A stretch of 64,000 bases of DNA from an uncultured Dysgonomonas sp. (GTDB taxonomy: Bacteria > Bacteroidota > Bacteroidia > Bacteroidales > Dysgonomonadaceae). This document shows, one piece after another, positions 1-9,473 of this stretch. The stretch lies in contig CALYPL010000005.1 of the NCBI GenBank assembly GCA_945273835.1, positions 1 through 64,000 of the forward strand, written 5' to 3'. Within the stretch, counting starts at the first letter, position 1, and each line of letters starts with the position of its first letter. The position numbers and the translations under genes are program-made. The notes under the pieces are model-generated. The model was not told where the DNA came from and made no database searches. It saw only the letters and a list, made by a program, of their open reading frames with translations.

Positions 1-779
1 AGATTATCTCTTATTATCTTTGTGTCCACACTGTCGACATCCGTCAATTGGCTTAGAAAATCGAAACGCTTTTGGGCTTCATCTTTATATTTTCCCTCGT
101 AATGATCTATAATTATATTATCTAAATACGTTTTGTAAGACGAAGCCGTATTCTCATGAGACATCGCAATCCAAGTCAACGAATCAATAAGGTTTCTGAC
201 AAAATCTTTATATATTGTATTCGGATAGTCCGCAAGAAAAGAATATAATTTGTCGATATTCGTCGTTTTAGAAACATTATTCCAAACAGAATCTTCACGA
301 TTTCTCAGCATAAGTATCTTTACCTGTGCTTCCTTGCTATAAACCCCATCAGGATATCTGATCAAGTATTTGGAATAAGACAATGTGGTATTCTCATCAG
401 CACAATTCATCCAGAAAGCTATATCCGCATCTTTCGACTCTTTTTTCTCTTTACGCATATAGTATGCGCTCACTCCGCCCGCAATAATTAATAGAAAAAT
501 ACCTATAAAAAAAACAGTAAGTAATTTTCTGAATTTTGTTGTCTTAGACTTGTCTGATGTCTTAATCTCATCAGCAGATAAATTAAAATTTGATGATTGA
601 AAATTATCAGTATTTTTATCTAACTTTTTTTCTACCGAAACAATATCTTCTTGATTTTCTTGACGTTGATTATTAAGGTATTCATTTTGCACGATCTGTT
701 TACAGTCTTCACAAAACTTATCTCCGGGATGAGTCTCTTTTCCGCAAAGAGGGCATTTATGTTCATTATTATCACGCAT
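1..779 (-). CDS. Zinc-ribbon, single-pass membrane protein (3' end outside window)
   Basis: An open frame runs leftward from the ATG at 777-779 to the window edge, giving about 259 residues with no stop. The N-terminus carries two CxxC pairs (CPLCG near residue 10 and CEDC near residue 25), a zinc-ribbon knuckle. An acidic, polar linker follows. A hydrophobic membrane segment lies near residues 85-105 (TVFFIGIFLLIIAGG). The rest is a helical, charged domain rich in Tyr, Ser and Lys, probably outside the cytoplasm. The topology suggests a cytoplasmic zinc ribbon and an exported C-terminal domain. No function can be assigned, and the C-terminus is missing. Confidence 0.75.
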   Translation of the reverse strand, partial: MRDNNEHKCPLCGKETHPGDKFCEDCKQIVQNEYLNNQRQENQEDIVSVEKKLDKNTDNFQSSNFNLSADEIKTSDKSKTTKFRKLLTVFFIGIFLLIIAGGVSAYYMRKEKKESKDADIAFWMNCADENTTLSYSKYLIRYPDGVYSKEAQVKILMLRNREDSVWNNVSKTTNIDKLYSFLADYPNTIYKDFVRNLIDSLTWIAMSHENTASSYKTYLDNIIIDHYEGKYKDEAQKRFDFLSQLTDVDSVDTKIIRDN

Positions 780-887
780 ACAACCCTGTTATTTTTTATT
801 ATAACTCCTAATTCTGCTTTTTGTTTAATAAGAATGCAAATATCTAAAAAAAATATAAAGCCGCATCATTCGTCAAATATTAAATCA

Positions 888-921
888 GTTTATGTTTATT
901 TTATAACTTTAAAACATAAAC
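888..921. promoter_or_regulatory. Perfect 10-bp inverted repeat in a divergent intergenic region
   Basis: GTTTATGTTT (888-897) and AAACATAAAC (912-921) are exact reverse complements separated by 14 bp. They sit 10 bp before the HAD-like start at 932, between divergently transcribed genes. It could be an operator or a 5' UTR hairpin. The role is inferred from symmetry and position only. Confidence 0.35.
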
Positions 922-931
922 ATACTTAGAA

Positions 932-1348
932 ATGGACATATGTATTGATTTTGACGGAACTTGTGTTTCGCACGAATTTCCGGCGATAGGAAAAGATATC
1001 GGCGCTATACCTGTGTTACAAGAACTGACAGACAAAGGGCATCGTTTGATTTTGTTTACAATGCGCAGCGACCGTAAAAAGAAGAAAAAAGTGGATGGAG
1101 TTGAAGTTGTGATAGAAGAAAATTTTCTGACAGATGCCATCAAATGGTTCGAGCTTAATGATATCCCCTTATATGGCGTTCAAAAAAATCCGACACAGCG
1201 TTTCTGGACTTCTTCACCTAAAGCATACGGACATCTCTATATAGATGATGCCAATTTGGGCTGTCCGCTGATTTTAGACGATGGAGAAAGACCATACGCC
1301 GACTGGAAACGGATCAGAGAGATACTTGTTGAAATGAATATTTTATAA
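932..1348 (+). CDS. HAD-superfamily-like hydrolase, small
   Basis: A 138-residue protein opening with the HAD motif I signature DFDGT (D6, D8). A motif II-like LFTMRS follows near residues 42-47, and a late acidic pair (YIDDANLG) suits metal binding. It is short, with no obvious large cap domain. It resembles small Bacteroides HAD-like proteins of unknown substrate. It lies 13 bp upstream of the 2-hydroxyacid dehydrogenase on the same strand, so the two are probably co-transcribed. Phosphatase chemistry is a family expectation; the substrate is unknown. Confidence 0.75.
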   Translation: MDICIDFDGTCVSHEFPAIGKDIGAIPVLQELTDKGHRLILFTMRSDRKKKKKVDGVEVVIEENFLTDAIKWFELNDIPLYGVQKNPTQRFWTSSPKAYGHLYIDDANLGCPLILDDGERPYADWKRIREILVEMNIL

Positions 1349-1361
1349 AAGTACATGGATT

Positions 1362-2315
1362 ATGAAAAAAAAGGTACTGTTATGCCATAATTTCTTAAAA
1401 GAAGGTTTTGAGTCGCTCGAAGACGATTTTGAACTTATTTACCCAGACAAACAGATTTTTACAAAAAATGATGTAATTGAACGCATTGAAGACATAGACG
1501 TTCTTGTTCCTAATTTTACTTTCAGAACGGACGCCGAGATCATCGACAAAGGTTCAAAGCTGAAATTAATTGCTAACTATGGGGTTGGCTATAATACGAT
1601 TGATGTTGATTATGCTGCTTCTAAAGGAGTTGTGGTGACTAACACGCCGGAATCGGTACTTGAACCAACTGCCGAATTATGCTTCGCTTTGATACTCACT
1701 GCAGCCAGACGTATCGGTTATTACAATAATAAATTACACAACAAAGAAAAGCTGAGTTGGGGAATTTTCGATAATCTTGGGTTACCCATATATGGTAAAA
1801 CACTCGGTATTTATGGTATGGGGCGTATAGGTCAGGCAGTGGCTCGGAGAGCAAAAGCTTCGGGAATGAAAATTATATATCATAACCGCCACAGGTTAGG
1901 CAAAGATATTGAAGACAAGTACGAAGCCGGCTATGTAAATTTCGATGAATTATTGCGACAATCTGACTTTTTATCGCTTAATGCGCCGGCTACTGCCGAA
2001 AATTATCATCTGATGGGAAAGGATGAATTTGAAAAGATGAAGCCTACAGCTATTTTTGTAAACACCGCACGCGGTTCTCTTGTCGATGAAAAAGCTCTTG
2101 CCGATGCCTTACTGAATAAAAAGATTTTTGCAGCAGGTATTGATGTTTTTGAAAACGAACCTAATATTCATCCCGCTTTGTTGGATTTGGATAATGTGGT
2201 GCTTACTCCTCATGCGGGAACTACAACATACGACGGACGTATGAATATGGAAAAAGAAGTGGCAAGAAACATTCTGAACTTTTTCAAAGGGGGTACAATC
2301 AATAGAGTGAATTAA
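1362..2315 (+). CDS. NAD(P)-dependent D-2-hydroxyacid dehydrogenase
   Basis: A 317-residue member of the D-isomer 2-hydroxyacid dehydrogenase family, which reversibly reduces 2-keto acids to D-2-hydroxy acids in the cytoplasm. The Rossmann glycine motif GMGRIG is at residues 152-157. The catalytic triad is complete: Arg237 (NTARGSLVD), Glu266 (FENEP) and His284 (LTPHAG). The length is normal for the family. Sequence alone cannot separate glyoxylate/hydroxypyruvate reductase from D-lactate dehydrogenase-like or other specificities. It follows the HAD-like gene closely, suggesting an operon, and its stop is 6 bp from the convergent barrel gene. Confidence 0.88.
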   Translation: MKKKVLLCHNFLKEGFESLEDDFELIYPDKQIFTKNDVIERIEDIDVLVPNFTFRTDAEIIDKGSKLKLIANYGVGYNTIDVDYAASKGVVVTNTPESVLEPTAELCFALILTAARRIGYYNNKLHNKEKLSWGIFDNLGLPIYGKTLGIYGMGRIGQAVARRAKASGMKIIYHNRHRLGKDIEDKYEAGYVNFDELLRQSDFLSLNAPATAENYHLMGKDEFEKMKPTAIFVNTARGSLVDEKALADALLNKKIFAAGIDVFENEPNIHPALLDLDNVVLTPHAGTTTYDGRMNMEKEVARNILNFFKGGTINRVN

Positions 2316-2321
2316 GCATTA

Positions 2322-2825
2322 TTAAAATTGCACCATAAAACCGACTAAAGGAACAAACTGAGTGTAATTTTTAACAAGTTCTTCACGCAATTCTAATTGT
2401 ATAAAGATATTGTCAGCTACCGCGATTTGACCGCCGAATCCAAGGTTAAGACCAATTCTATTGTGGCTGTCTTTGGTATCGTAACCCGGTATACCGGCAC
2501 GTTCAAGATCAAAAGTCCGTCTCAAATATTTAAGACCGCCTATCGGATATAAATATAACTGGTCAGATACACCAAATACGTAATGCCCATCAGCGTTCAA
2601 CTCCCATGCACTCCAGTTTCTACGGTCTATATAATACTTGTATTCTGCCGATGCACGCATATGATCCATTATAAAATATTGCGCACGGAGACCTACACCC
2701 ATAGTTTTTATATCAGTACCGTAACTGAGGTTTGCAGACATTGAAAACTTACCGGCTTCAGTCTGTGATTTCGCAGGACTGAAGTATATAATTGACCATA
2801 AAAGAATGATTGAAAGCTTTTTCAT
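2322..2825 (-). CDS. Small outer-membrane beta-barrel protein
   Basis: A 167-residue protein with a signal peptide (KKLSIILLWSIIYF, cleavage near SPAKSQ). Alternating hydrophobic/polar strands with many Tyr, Gly and aromatic residues follow, and it ends in Phe (GFMVQF) as outer-membrane barrels do. The size suits an eight-stranded OmpX/OmpW-like barrel. The start is the ATG at 2823-2825, directly against an 11-bp inverted repeat. No enzymatic motif is present. The role, perhaps a small porin or structural protein, is unknown. Confidence 0.75.
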   Translation of the reverse strand: MKKLSIILLWSIIYFSPAKSQTEAGKFSMSANLSYGTDIKTMGVGLRAQYFIMDHMRASAEYKYYIDRRNWSAWELNADGHYVFGVSDQLYLYPIGGLKYLRRTFDLERAGIPGYDTKDSHNRIGLNLGFGGQIAVADNIFIQLELREELVKNYTQFVPLVGFMVQF

Positions 2826-2867
2826 GTATCAATAAACAAAATTTATAATTTAATTATTTATTGATAC
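2826..2867 (-). promoter_or_regulatory. 11-bp perfect inverted repeat abutting the barrel-gene start codon
   Basis: GTATCAATAAA (2826-2836) and TTTATTGATAC (2857-2867) are exact reverse complements with a 20-bp spacer. The proximal arm touches the ATG of the barrel gene on the minus strand. In the mRNA it could fold into a hairpin over the initiation region, or it could be a protein operator. No known regulator's consensus is recognised. Confidence 0.4.
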
Positions 2868-2914
2868 GAAGGTAAGCATTTAAGGCTAAGAGATTGTGCT
2901 TTTTTATAGTCTTT

Positions 2915-3454
2915 TCACAAAAAAAGGTCGCACCAATGGTCAAAACACTCAGCTTTTTCTTCTCCGAATTCGGCAAGTGAGGACCTTACTTCTTGAATGC
3001 TCCTTTGTTCACCCAATCTTGTTTTTGAGTAGAAACAGTCAGCGAAACATATAATTTTCTCTTCGATACTAACCGGTAACATATCCCGATGAGGCAAAGG
3101 CAAATTTTCTCTGATAATATCTTCTTCGGTAAGCCCTACACCGGTATGCCTTTCACAAACCAAACCGTGTTTCGGATAGCCAAGCCTTTCCAATATCTCA
3201 CGTCCTAAATGACCATGACAAATATAGGGTAGTATCCCATGACAATGTATCGACGGTGCATTAGTTAGTAATATACCTATATCATGCAACATAGAAGCTT
3301 CTTCGATAAACTGAGTATCAGCATTCAATTCAGGATGACTTGCAGCTATCTGCAAAGCCATATTTTTTACATCATTACTATGACTTACAAGTGTATTATA
3401 TAAATCAGAATCTTTTTTATAATATCTGGTTATTATATCCATTACTTTTATCAT
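2915..3454 (-). CDS. HD-domain (HDIG) phosphohydrolase
   Basis: A 179-residue soluble protein with the metal-binding pattern of HD hydrolases: His25, then the H57-D58-I-G motif (MLHDIG), then His residues near 79-82 and 103 (CHGHLG, ERHTG). The family cleaves phosphomonoesters or phosphodiesters of nucleotides. The substrate is unknown. Translation could start at the ATG of MIKV (3454) or at MDII (3442). It is divergent from the NamZ gene. Confidence 0.8.
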   Translation of the reverse strand: MIKVMDIITRYYKKDSDLYNTLVSHSNDVKNMALQIAASHPELNADTQFIEEASMLHDIGILLTNAPSIHCHGILPYICHGHLGREILERLGYPKHGLVCERHTGVGLTEEDIIRENLPLPHRDMLPVSIEEKIICFADCFYSKTRLGEQRSIQEVRSSLAEFGEEKAECFDHWCDLFL

Positions 3455-3528
3455 GAGTACAATTTATTTTTGTTATTTTCTAATAATATTGACTATGTTT
3501 GTGTCGTATAAATATAAACATTTTGTCG

Positions 3529-4683
3529 ATGAAAAAGTTTGTTTTAATCATTTTCTTTGCTTTTGCAGTAAAAAATATAATTAGTCAGAATATTGACCTA
3601 AAGCTCGGATCTGATAGAACTGATCTCATTATGAACGAAGTAAAGAATCAACGCGTAGCGTTAGTTGTAAATCAAACTTCAGTATTAAGTAACGGTGTGC
3701 ATCTATTGGATACATTAATCCGTAATGGAGTCTGCGTAATGAAAATATTCGCTCCCGAACATGGTTTTAGAGGAAACGCTGATGCAGGAGAACAAATTGT
3801 GAATGGCAAAGATGCTAAAACCGGTATTGATGTAGTTTCGCTGTATGGAAAAAATTATAAACCAACAGCCCAACAACTTACAGACGTAGATGTAGTTATA
3901 TTCGATATTCAAGACGTAGGAGCACGGTTCTACACATATATCAGCACAATGCACTATGTAATGGAGGCTTGCGCAGAAAATGATAAAAAATGCATTATTT
4001 TGGACAGACCTAATCCAAATGATTACGTTGACGGTCCTGTTCTTGATCTTAAATACAAATCATTTGTCGGTATGCACCCAATACCCGTTTTACATGGGCT
4101 GACGGTAGGCGAATTAGCTGAAATGATAAATGGTGAGGGTTGGCTTGCAAACGGTAGAAAATGTAATCTTAAAGTAATTAAAATGATCGGCTGGAAACAC
4201 GGGCAACCTTATTCTTTGCCGGTTAAACCTTCACCTAATTTACCGAATGATCAGGCTGTTCGATTATACGCTTCACTTTGCTTCTTCGAGGCTACACAAG
4301 TGAGTGTGGGTCGAGGGACAAATTTCCCTTTTCAAGTGGTTGGAGCACCAAATAAACGTTACGGAAGTTTCAGCTTTACTCCTTTAGCCATGTCGGGAGC
4401 AAAAAACCCATTGTTGAAAGGGCAAGTATGTTATGGTGTTGATCTGCGTAACTATCATTTGGAAGAAGGAATGACCTTATCTTTTTTATTAGACTTTTAT
4501 AAAAAATCAGCTCTTGGAGCTTCATTTTTTTCTTCACCTAAATTCATGAATTTATTATCCGGGAATAATATATTGAAACAACAGATTATTAATGGAATGA
4601 CCGAACAACAAATAAGAAAATCGTGGCAGCCTGAATTAAAAAAATATAAGCTGTTGAGAACAAAATATATGCTTTATCCGTAA
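3529..4683 (+). CDS. namZ: Exo-beta-N-acetylmuramidase NamZ-like (DUF1343)
   Basis: About 384 residues beginning with a signal peptide (MKKFVLIIFFAFAV). The ATG at 3529 is preferred over the in-frame TTG at 3499 because the signal peptide begins there. Family hallmarks are visible: VALVVNQTSV, FAPEHGFRG, GIDVVSLYG, VVIFDIQDVGARFYTYIST, ILDRPNPN, GLTVGELAEM and SPNLPN. NamZ proteins remove terminal MurNAc from peptidoglycan fragments and were long called DUF1343. An exported or periplasmic location is predicted. The cobalamin adenosyltransferase gene follows after 45 bp. Confidence 0.88.
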   Translation: MKKFVLIIFFAFAVKNIISQNIDLKLGSDRTDLIMNEVKNQRVALVVNQTSVLSNGVHLLDTLIRNGVCVMKIFAPEHGFRGNADAGEQIVNGKDAKTGIDVVSLYGKNYKPTAQQLTDVDVVIFDIQDVGARFYTYISTMHYVMEACAENDKKCIILDRPNPNDYVDGPVLDLKYKSFVGMHPIPVLHGLTVGELAEMINGEGWLANGRKCNLKVIKMIGWKHGQPYSLPVKPSPNLPNDQAVRLYASLCFFEATQVSVGRGTNFPFQVVGAPNKRYGSFSFTPLAMSGAKNPLLKGQVCYGVDLRNYHLEEGMTLSFLLDFYKKSALGASFFSSPKFMNLLSGNNILKQQIINGMTEQQIRKSWQPELKKYKLLRTKYMLYP

Positions 4684-4728
4684 TATAGGTAATAAATACT
4701 GAACACACATAAAAAACATAAATTGAAC

Positions 4729-5283
4729 ATGAAAAAGAGTAACGTATATACTAAGACAGGAGATAAGGGTACAACAGCCTTGGTCGGTGGAACACGTGTA
4801 CCGAAATCACATCCCAGACTTGAGGCTTATGGTACAATTGACGAACTTAATTCGTTCATCGGGTTTCTTGCTTGTGAGATTAAAGAAGAAGCTGATCTTA
4901 AAATCCTTTCTTTCATTCAAAATAAGTTATTTACAGTAGGTTCTTATCTTGCCACCGAAACAGAAGCTATACCACCTAAAGCCGCAAGCATCATAAAAGA
5001 TTCGGACATACAACTCATTGAGTCGCAAATGGACGAAATAGACAGTCAGTTACCCGCCATCCGAGAATTTATCTTACCCGGCGGAAGTGAAGCAGCATCT
5101 CGCTCGCATATTTGCAGATCAGTTTGCCGCCGTGCCGAGCGTTGTATCTATCGAGTGAAAGCCGAATACCCCGTTGATGAAAATATTATGATCTTCGTAA
5201 ATCGTTTATCAGACTACTTTTTCCTGCTGGCACGAAAGGTCAGCAACAGAATGGGTAAAGAAATATTTTGGAATCAGGACTGA
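4729..5283 (+). CDS. PduO-type ATP:cob(I)alamin adenosyltransferase
   Basis: About 184 residues starting at ATG 4729; a TTG two codons earlier is less likely. The PduO-family ATP-binding segment TKTGDKGTTALVGG is at the N-terminus, followed by YGTIDELNSFIG and the helix SRSHICRSVCRRAERC near the C-terminus. The enzyme transfers the adenosyl group of ATP to cob(I)alamin, making coenzyme B12. The trimeric four-helix-bundle family has this length. The gene probably shares a transcript with namZ upstream and the DUF2795 gene downstream, although the latter has its own -7 box. Confidence 0.92.
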   Translation: MKKSNVYTKTGDKGTTALVGGTRVPKSHPRLEAYGTIDELNSFIGFLACEIKEEADLKILSFIQNKLFTVGSYLATETEAIPPKAASIIKDSDIQLIESQMDEIDSQLPAIREFILPGGSEAASRSHICRSVCRRAERCIYRVKAEYPVDENIMIFVNRLSDYFFLLARKVSNRMGKEIFWNQD

Positions 5284-5300
5284 TTCTTGAAAATTTATTA

Positions 5301-5308
5301 TATTTTTG
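5301..5308 (+). promoter_or_regulatory. Bacteroidota -7 box (TATTTTTG)
   Basis: An exact TAnnTTTG match, 47 bp before the DUF2795 start. It suggests a separate promoter for this small gene inside the namZ-pduO run. Confidence 0.5.
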
Positions 5309-5355
5309 CGACTTTAAAAACCGTTTTTAACTAACGACTTAAAACTGGTGACGTT

Positions 5356-5577
5356 ATGTATTGGACATTAGAACTTGCATCGAAACTTGAAGATGCCCCT
5401 TGGCCTGCAACTAAAGACGAATTGATTGATTATGCTCAGCGTTCGGGTGCGCCATTGGAAGTAATTGAAAATTTACAAGAGATAGAAGATGAGGAAGAAG
5501 TTTTTGATATGATTGAAGACATCTGGCCTGATTATCCGAGTAAGGAAGATTTCTTTTTTAATGAGGACGAGTATTAA
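5356..5577 (+). CDS. Small acidic DUF2795 protein
   Basis: A 73-residue, strongly acidic protein (MYWTLELASKLEDAPWPATK at the start, FFFNEDEY at the end). The pattern APWPATKDELIDYAQRSGAP...VIENLQEI is the DUF2795 signature. These proteins are common and often highly expressed in Bacteroidota, but their function is unknown. No membrane segment or signal peptide is present. A strong hairpin terminator follows at 5619, so this is the last gene of its transcript. Confidence 0.85.
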   Translation: MYWTLELASKLEDAPWPATKDELIDYAQRSGAPLEVIENLQEIEDEEEVFDMIEDIWPDYPSKEDFFFNEDEY

Positions 5578-5618
5578 TTCTTTAAGATTTCAGCAGATTT
5601 TAAAGTAATGTTTAAGAT

Positions 5619-5661
5619 AAAGAGGTTAGGAAATTTTCCTGATCTCTTTTTTGTTTTAAAA
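5619..5661 (+). terminator. Rho-independent terminator after the DUF2795 gene
   Basis: A long hairpin pairs AAAGAGGTTAGGAAA with TTTTCCTGATCTCTTT around 5619-5650, with minor mismatches. A T-rich tract follows. Confidence 0.8.
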
Positions 5662-5673
5662 TAGTCTTAATAT

Positions 5674-5710
5674 TAAAAATAAAAAGCCGGAATCTTAATG
5701 ACTCCGGCTT
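5674..5710 (-). terminator. Rho-independent terminator of enolase
   Basis: AAGCCGGA (5684-5691) and TCCGGCTT (5703-5710) form an 8-bp GC-rich stem with an 11-nt loop. On the minus strand it is followed by TTTTTATTTTT. It lies 23 bp past the eno stop. Confidence 0.85.
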
Positions 5711-5732
5711 ATCAGTTATATTGAAATAATAA

Positions 5733-7052
<1,320 letters not shown>

Positions 7053-7082
7053 TTAGTGTTTATTGGCTTAATGCAAGCTGCA

Positions 7083-7090
7083 CAAAGTTA
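7083..7090 (-). promoter_or_regulatory. Bacteroidota -7 box for eno (TAACTTTG)
   Basis: CAAAGTTA on the plus strand reads TAACTTTG on the minus strand, about 60 bp upstream of the eno ATG. No clean -33 TTTG is seen. Confidence 0.55.
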
Positions 7091-7267
7091 ACTCTTTTTC
7101 TCAGAACGTGAAAAACGGATTGGATGAAAATCTTACGAATTGTATATTTTTAAATACAACTAATTTTCATAAATAAAGATGGATAGATATTTTACTAAAA
7201 CATTATTTCGGTTTAATGATTTCAATCTTAAAATCAGGAATGAACTTTTAGACATCTTGTATTCTTA

Positions 7268-8275
7268 TTACGAAATAATCTTTTTATCAATAAAACGATA
7301 AACACCTCTAAAAAGAAAAGAACGAATAGACTCTATAAATAAACAAATTAGGAAAATGGAAATACCAATACCAAGTAATGTTAAGAATATAATTAATGAA
7401 TTTTCAGATGCAGTAGAAAAATTTTCAACATATCCCAATAGTTTATAATAGATTAAAGGATGTCCGTGTATAAGATATACAGCCAATGAATAGCCTCCTA
7501 ATTTATTTATAAACTTATTGGTTCTTGGTTTTAACTTTAAAAATGAATAAAATAGGCCGACTCCCGATAGTAAAACCAATGGATCAGAATGCCTTAGAAA
7601 CATATAATCATTATAATTATCATTATATGTTGCGTGAATTATACTAAGTATGAATATTAATAATGAAGATATTAAATAGATAAACAAAGGCAATTTAAAA
7701 GATACCTTGTAAATTCTTATATAAGATGCAAGGCAATAGACTGTAAGTAATATAAAGAAGTTGTATCCTGCTTCTCCTAAAGCATTATTTGAAAAGACAA
7801 AACTGGAAAAATTATTAAAAAATAATAACGCTAAAACAATTGTTCCTGCCTGCTTTTTGCTAAGTTTTTCAAAACCAATATTTATCAATGGAGATATTAA
7901 ATATAAAGCTACATAACACGACATAAACCACCAAATACCACTAGAGACCGGTAATAAATATTTGAAGGCTTCTTTAATTTCAATAGCTTGTTTTGTAAAA
8001 ATTACATAACTTAAATATATAGAAATTGAATAAAAACATAGTTGAATTATGAGTTTTAGAAATGATCTCCATCTGAAAACAATTCCGTAATAACCGGAAA
8101 TGAAGATAAAAGCATTCACCCCCATAGCTGAAAATGAAGCGATAAGCAATTCGGGATAAAAAAGAGCTTTATCTTCGTAGCTATATTTAATATGGGTACC
8201 GAAAATGTGCAAAAGGACGACAGATAGCATTAATAATAATCTAAGCCCTTCTATATTGCTACTCCTTTCTTTCAT
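7268..8275 (-). CDS. Acyltransferase family 3 membrane protein
   Basis: A 335-residue polytopic protein with about ten hydrophobic helices. The start MKERSSNIEGLRLLLMLSVV contains the family-3 pattern of an early Arg-Leu helix followed by a luminal His (LLHIFG). Later segments include NAFIFISGYYG and YLIHGHPLIYYKLL. Such enzymes O-acylate exopolysaccharide, lipopolysaccharide or peptidoglycan sugars in the inner membrane. The substrate is unknown. The gene looks even more AT-rich than its neighbours and has long non-coding flanks (245 and 363 bp) with no glycan genes nearby. That fits a solitary cargo gene or a local transfer, but this is inference. Confidence 0.85.
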   Translation of the reverse strand: MKERSSNIEGLRLLLMLSVVLLHIFGTHIKYSYEDKALFYPELLIASFSAMGVNAFIFISGYYGIVFRWRSFLKLIIQLCFYSISIYLSYVIFTKQAIEIKEAFKYLLPVSSGIWWFMSCYVALYLISPLINIGFEKLSKKQAGTIVLALLFFNNFSSFVFSNNALGEAGYNFFILLTVYCLASYIRIYKVSFKLPLFIYLISSLLIFILSIIHATYNDNYNDYMFLRHSDPLVLLSGVGLFYSFLKLKPRTNKFINKLGGYSLAVYLIHGHPLIYYKLLGYVENFSTASENSLIIFLTLLGIGISIFLICLFIESIRSFLFRGVYRFIDKKIIS

Positions 8276-8468
8276 TTCATAAAGATAATTAATTTAATCA
8301 ATACGCAAAGACTAAAAGATATCAGTTATTGTGCCATAACTATCTATCATTATGAATATTATTTATAAGATTAAACGAACACAGTATTGCATATTATTTC
8401 TAAAATTATCTATAGAATGAAAGTTATCACAATACGAATTTATTATTACTCCAGAATAATATATTAAA

Positions 8469-8492
8469 AATGTTACTTATGTTACTTTTTTT
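8469..8492 (-). repeat. Tandem TGTTACTT element, copy 1
   Basis: Two TGTTACTT units spaced by one base (8471-8478 and 8480-8487) are preceded by AA and followed by a T run. On the minus strand it reads as a poly-A followed by GTAACATAAGTAACATT. A near-identical block (one difference over about 21 bp) lies at 32588-32611. The function is unknown. Confidence 0.5.
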
Positions 8493-8612
8493 GTTTGAAG
8501 GATATTTTTAACACAGAATATATACGAATGATTATCAATAAATAGGTTGGATAATTTTTGTTAGCAGTTTATAAATAAATATTCAGAATTCTATTTTTTT
8601 AGTATGATGGGT

Positions 8613-8620
8613 TACCTTTG
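8613..8620 (+). promoter_or_regulatory. Bacteroidota -7 box (TACCTTTG)
   Basis: An exact TAnnTTTG match, 18 bp before the ATG of the MBL-fold gene, predicting a very short 5' UTR. Confidence 0.55.
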
Positions 8621-8638
8621 TATTAAGGTATCAAAATT

Positions 8639-9463
8639 ATGCAATACGATTTATTTTCGACTTATAACTATAAATTTTTCAGCTTAGGAAGCGGGAGCAG
8701 TGGTAATTGTTATTTTTTAGGGACTCAAGATTATGGAATTTTAATTGACGCGGGAATCGGAATTCGTTCAATATTGAAAATATTAAGAGAATACGGAACT
8801 TCGCTTGATAAAGTACAGGGCGTACTTGTAACTCATGATCATGCAGATCATGTCAAAACAATCGGGTGTTTAGGAGATAAATATAATATCCCTGTATATG
8901 CAACAGAGGCTGTTCATGGGGGAATTGAGCGAAACAGATATATTCAGCCTTGCTTAGGTCCGTCAAAAAGATTTATTCTCAAAGATGAGATGTTTAAAAT
9001 TCGAGATTTTGAGATCACCGCTTTTGATGTTCCGCATGATAGTATTGAGAATGTTGGATATCATATCAGATGCGGGAATCAGGTGTTTGTGCTTATCACG
9101 GATATCGGACGAATTACCGAAACCATCCGTCAATATGCGAAGCAAGCGAATCATTTGGTTATAGAGACTAATTACGACGAGGAAATGCTGAGGACGGGAC
9201 GTTATCCGTTTCATTTGAAACAACGTATTTCTTCGGGAATGGGGCATATCAGCAACCGGCTGTCCGCCGATTTTATCGCTGAAATTTATCATCGCGAATT
9301 AAAAAGTATCTGGTTGTGCCACCTTAGTCAGGATAATAACCATCCGGATCTGGCTTACAAAACTGTTGAACAAAGTTTAAGAAATATCGGTATTATAGCC
9401 GGAAAGGATATATATCTTTCGACCTTAAACCGTCATAAGGCTTCGGGATTGAGGGAGTTTTAA
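8639..9463 (+). CDS. MBL-fold metallo-hydrolase, WalJ/YycJ-like
   Basis: A 274-residue metallo-beta-lactamase-fold protein. It has FSLGSGSSGNCYFL at residues 14-27, the metal-binding THDHADH at 65-71, and later conserved blocks (DVPHDSIENVGYHI, VLITDIGR, VIETNYDEEML, GHISN, IWLCHLS). This matches the YycJ/WalJ family, linked in Firmicutes to DNA processing or cell-wall regulation. Here there is no WalK/WalR neighbour, so that role cannot be transferred. Cytoplasmic. The gene is convergent with the GNAT gene. Confidence 0.85.
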   Translation: MQYDLFSTYNYKFFSLGSGSSGNCYFLGTQDYGILIDAGIGIRSILKILREYGTSLDKVQGVLVTHDHADHVKTIGCLGDKYNIPVYATEAVHGGIERNRYIQPCLGPSKRFILKDEMFKIRDFEITAFDVPHDSIENVGYHIRCGNQVFVLITDIGRITETIRQYAKQANHLVIETNYDEEMLRTGRYPFHLKQRISSGMGHISNRLSADFIAEIYHRELKSIWLCHLSQDNNHPDLAYKTVEQSLRNIGIIAGKDIYLSTLNRHKASGLREF

Positions 9464-9473
9464 CGCCCCTACC

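Larger units (their letters stand above)
8276..8638. other. 363-bp AT-rich divergent intergenic region
   Basis: The gap between the acyltransferase gene and the divergent MBL gene. It shows no coding frame or tRNA. It holds a tandem TGTTACTT repeat at 8469-8492 and a -7 box at 8613-8620. Confidence 0.6.
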
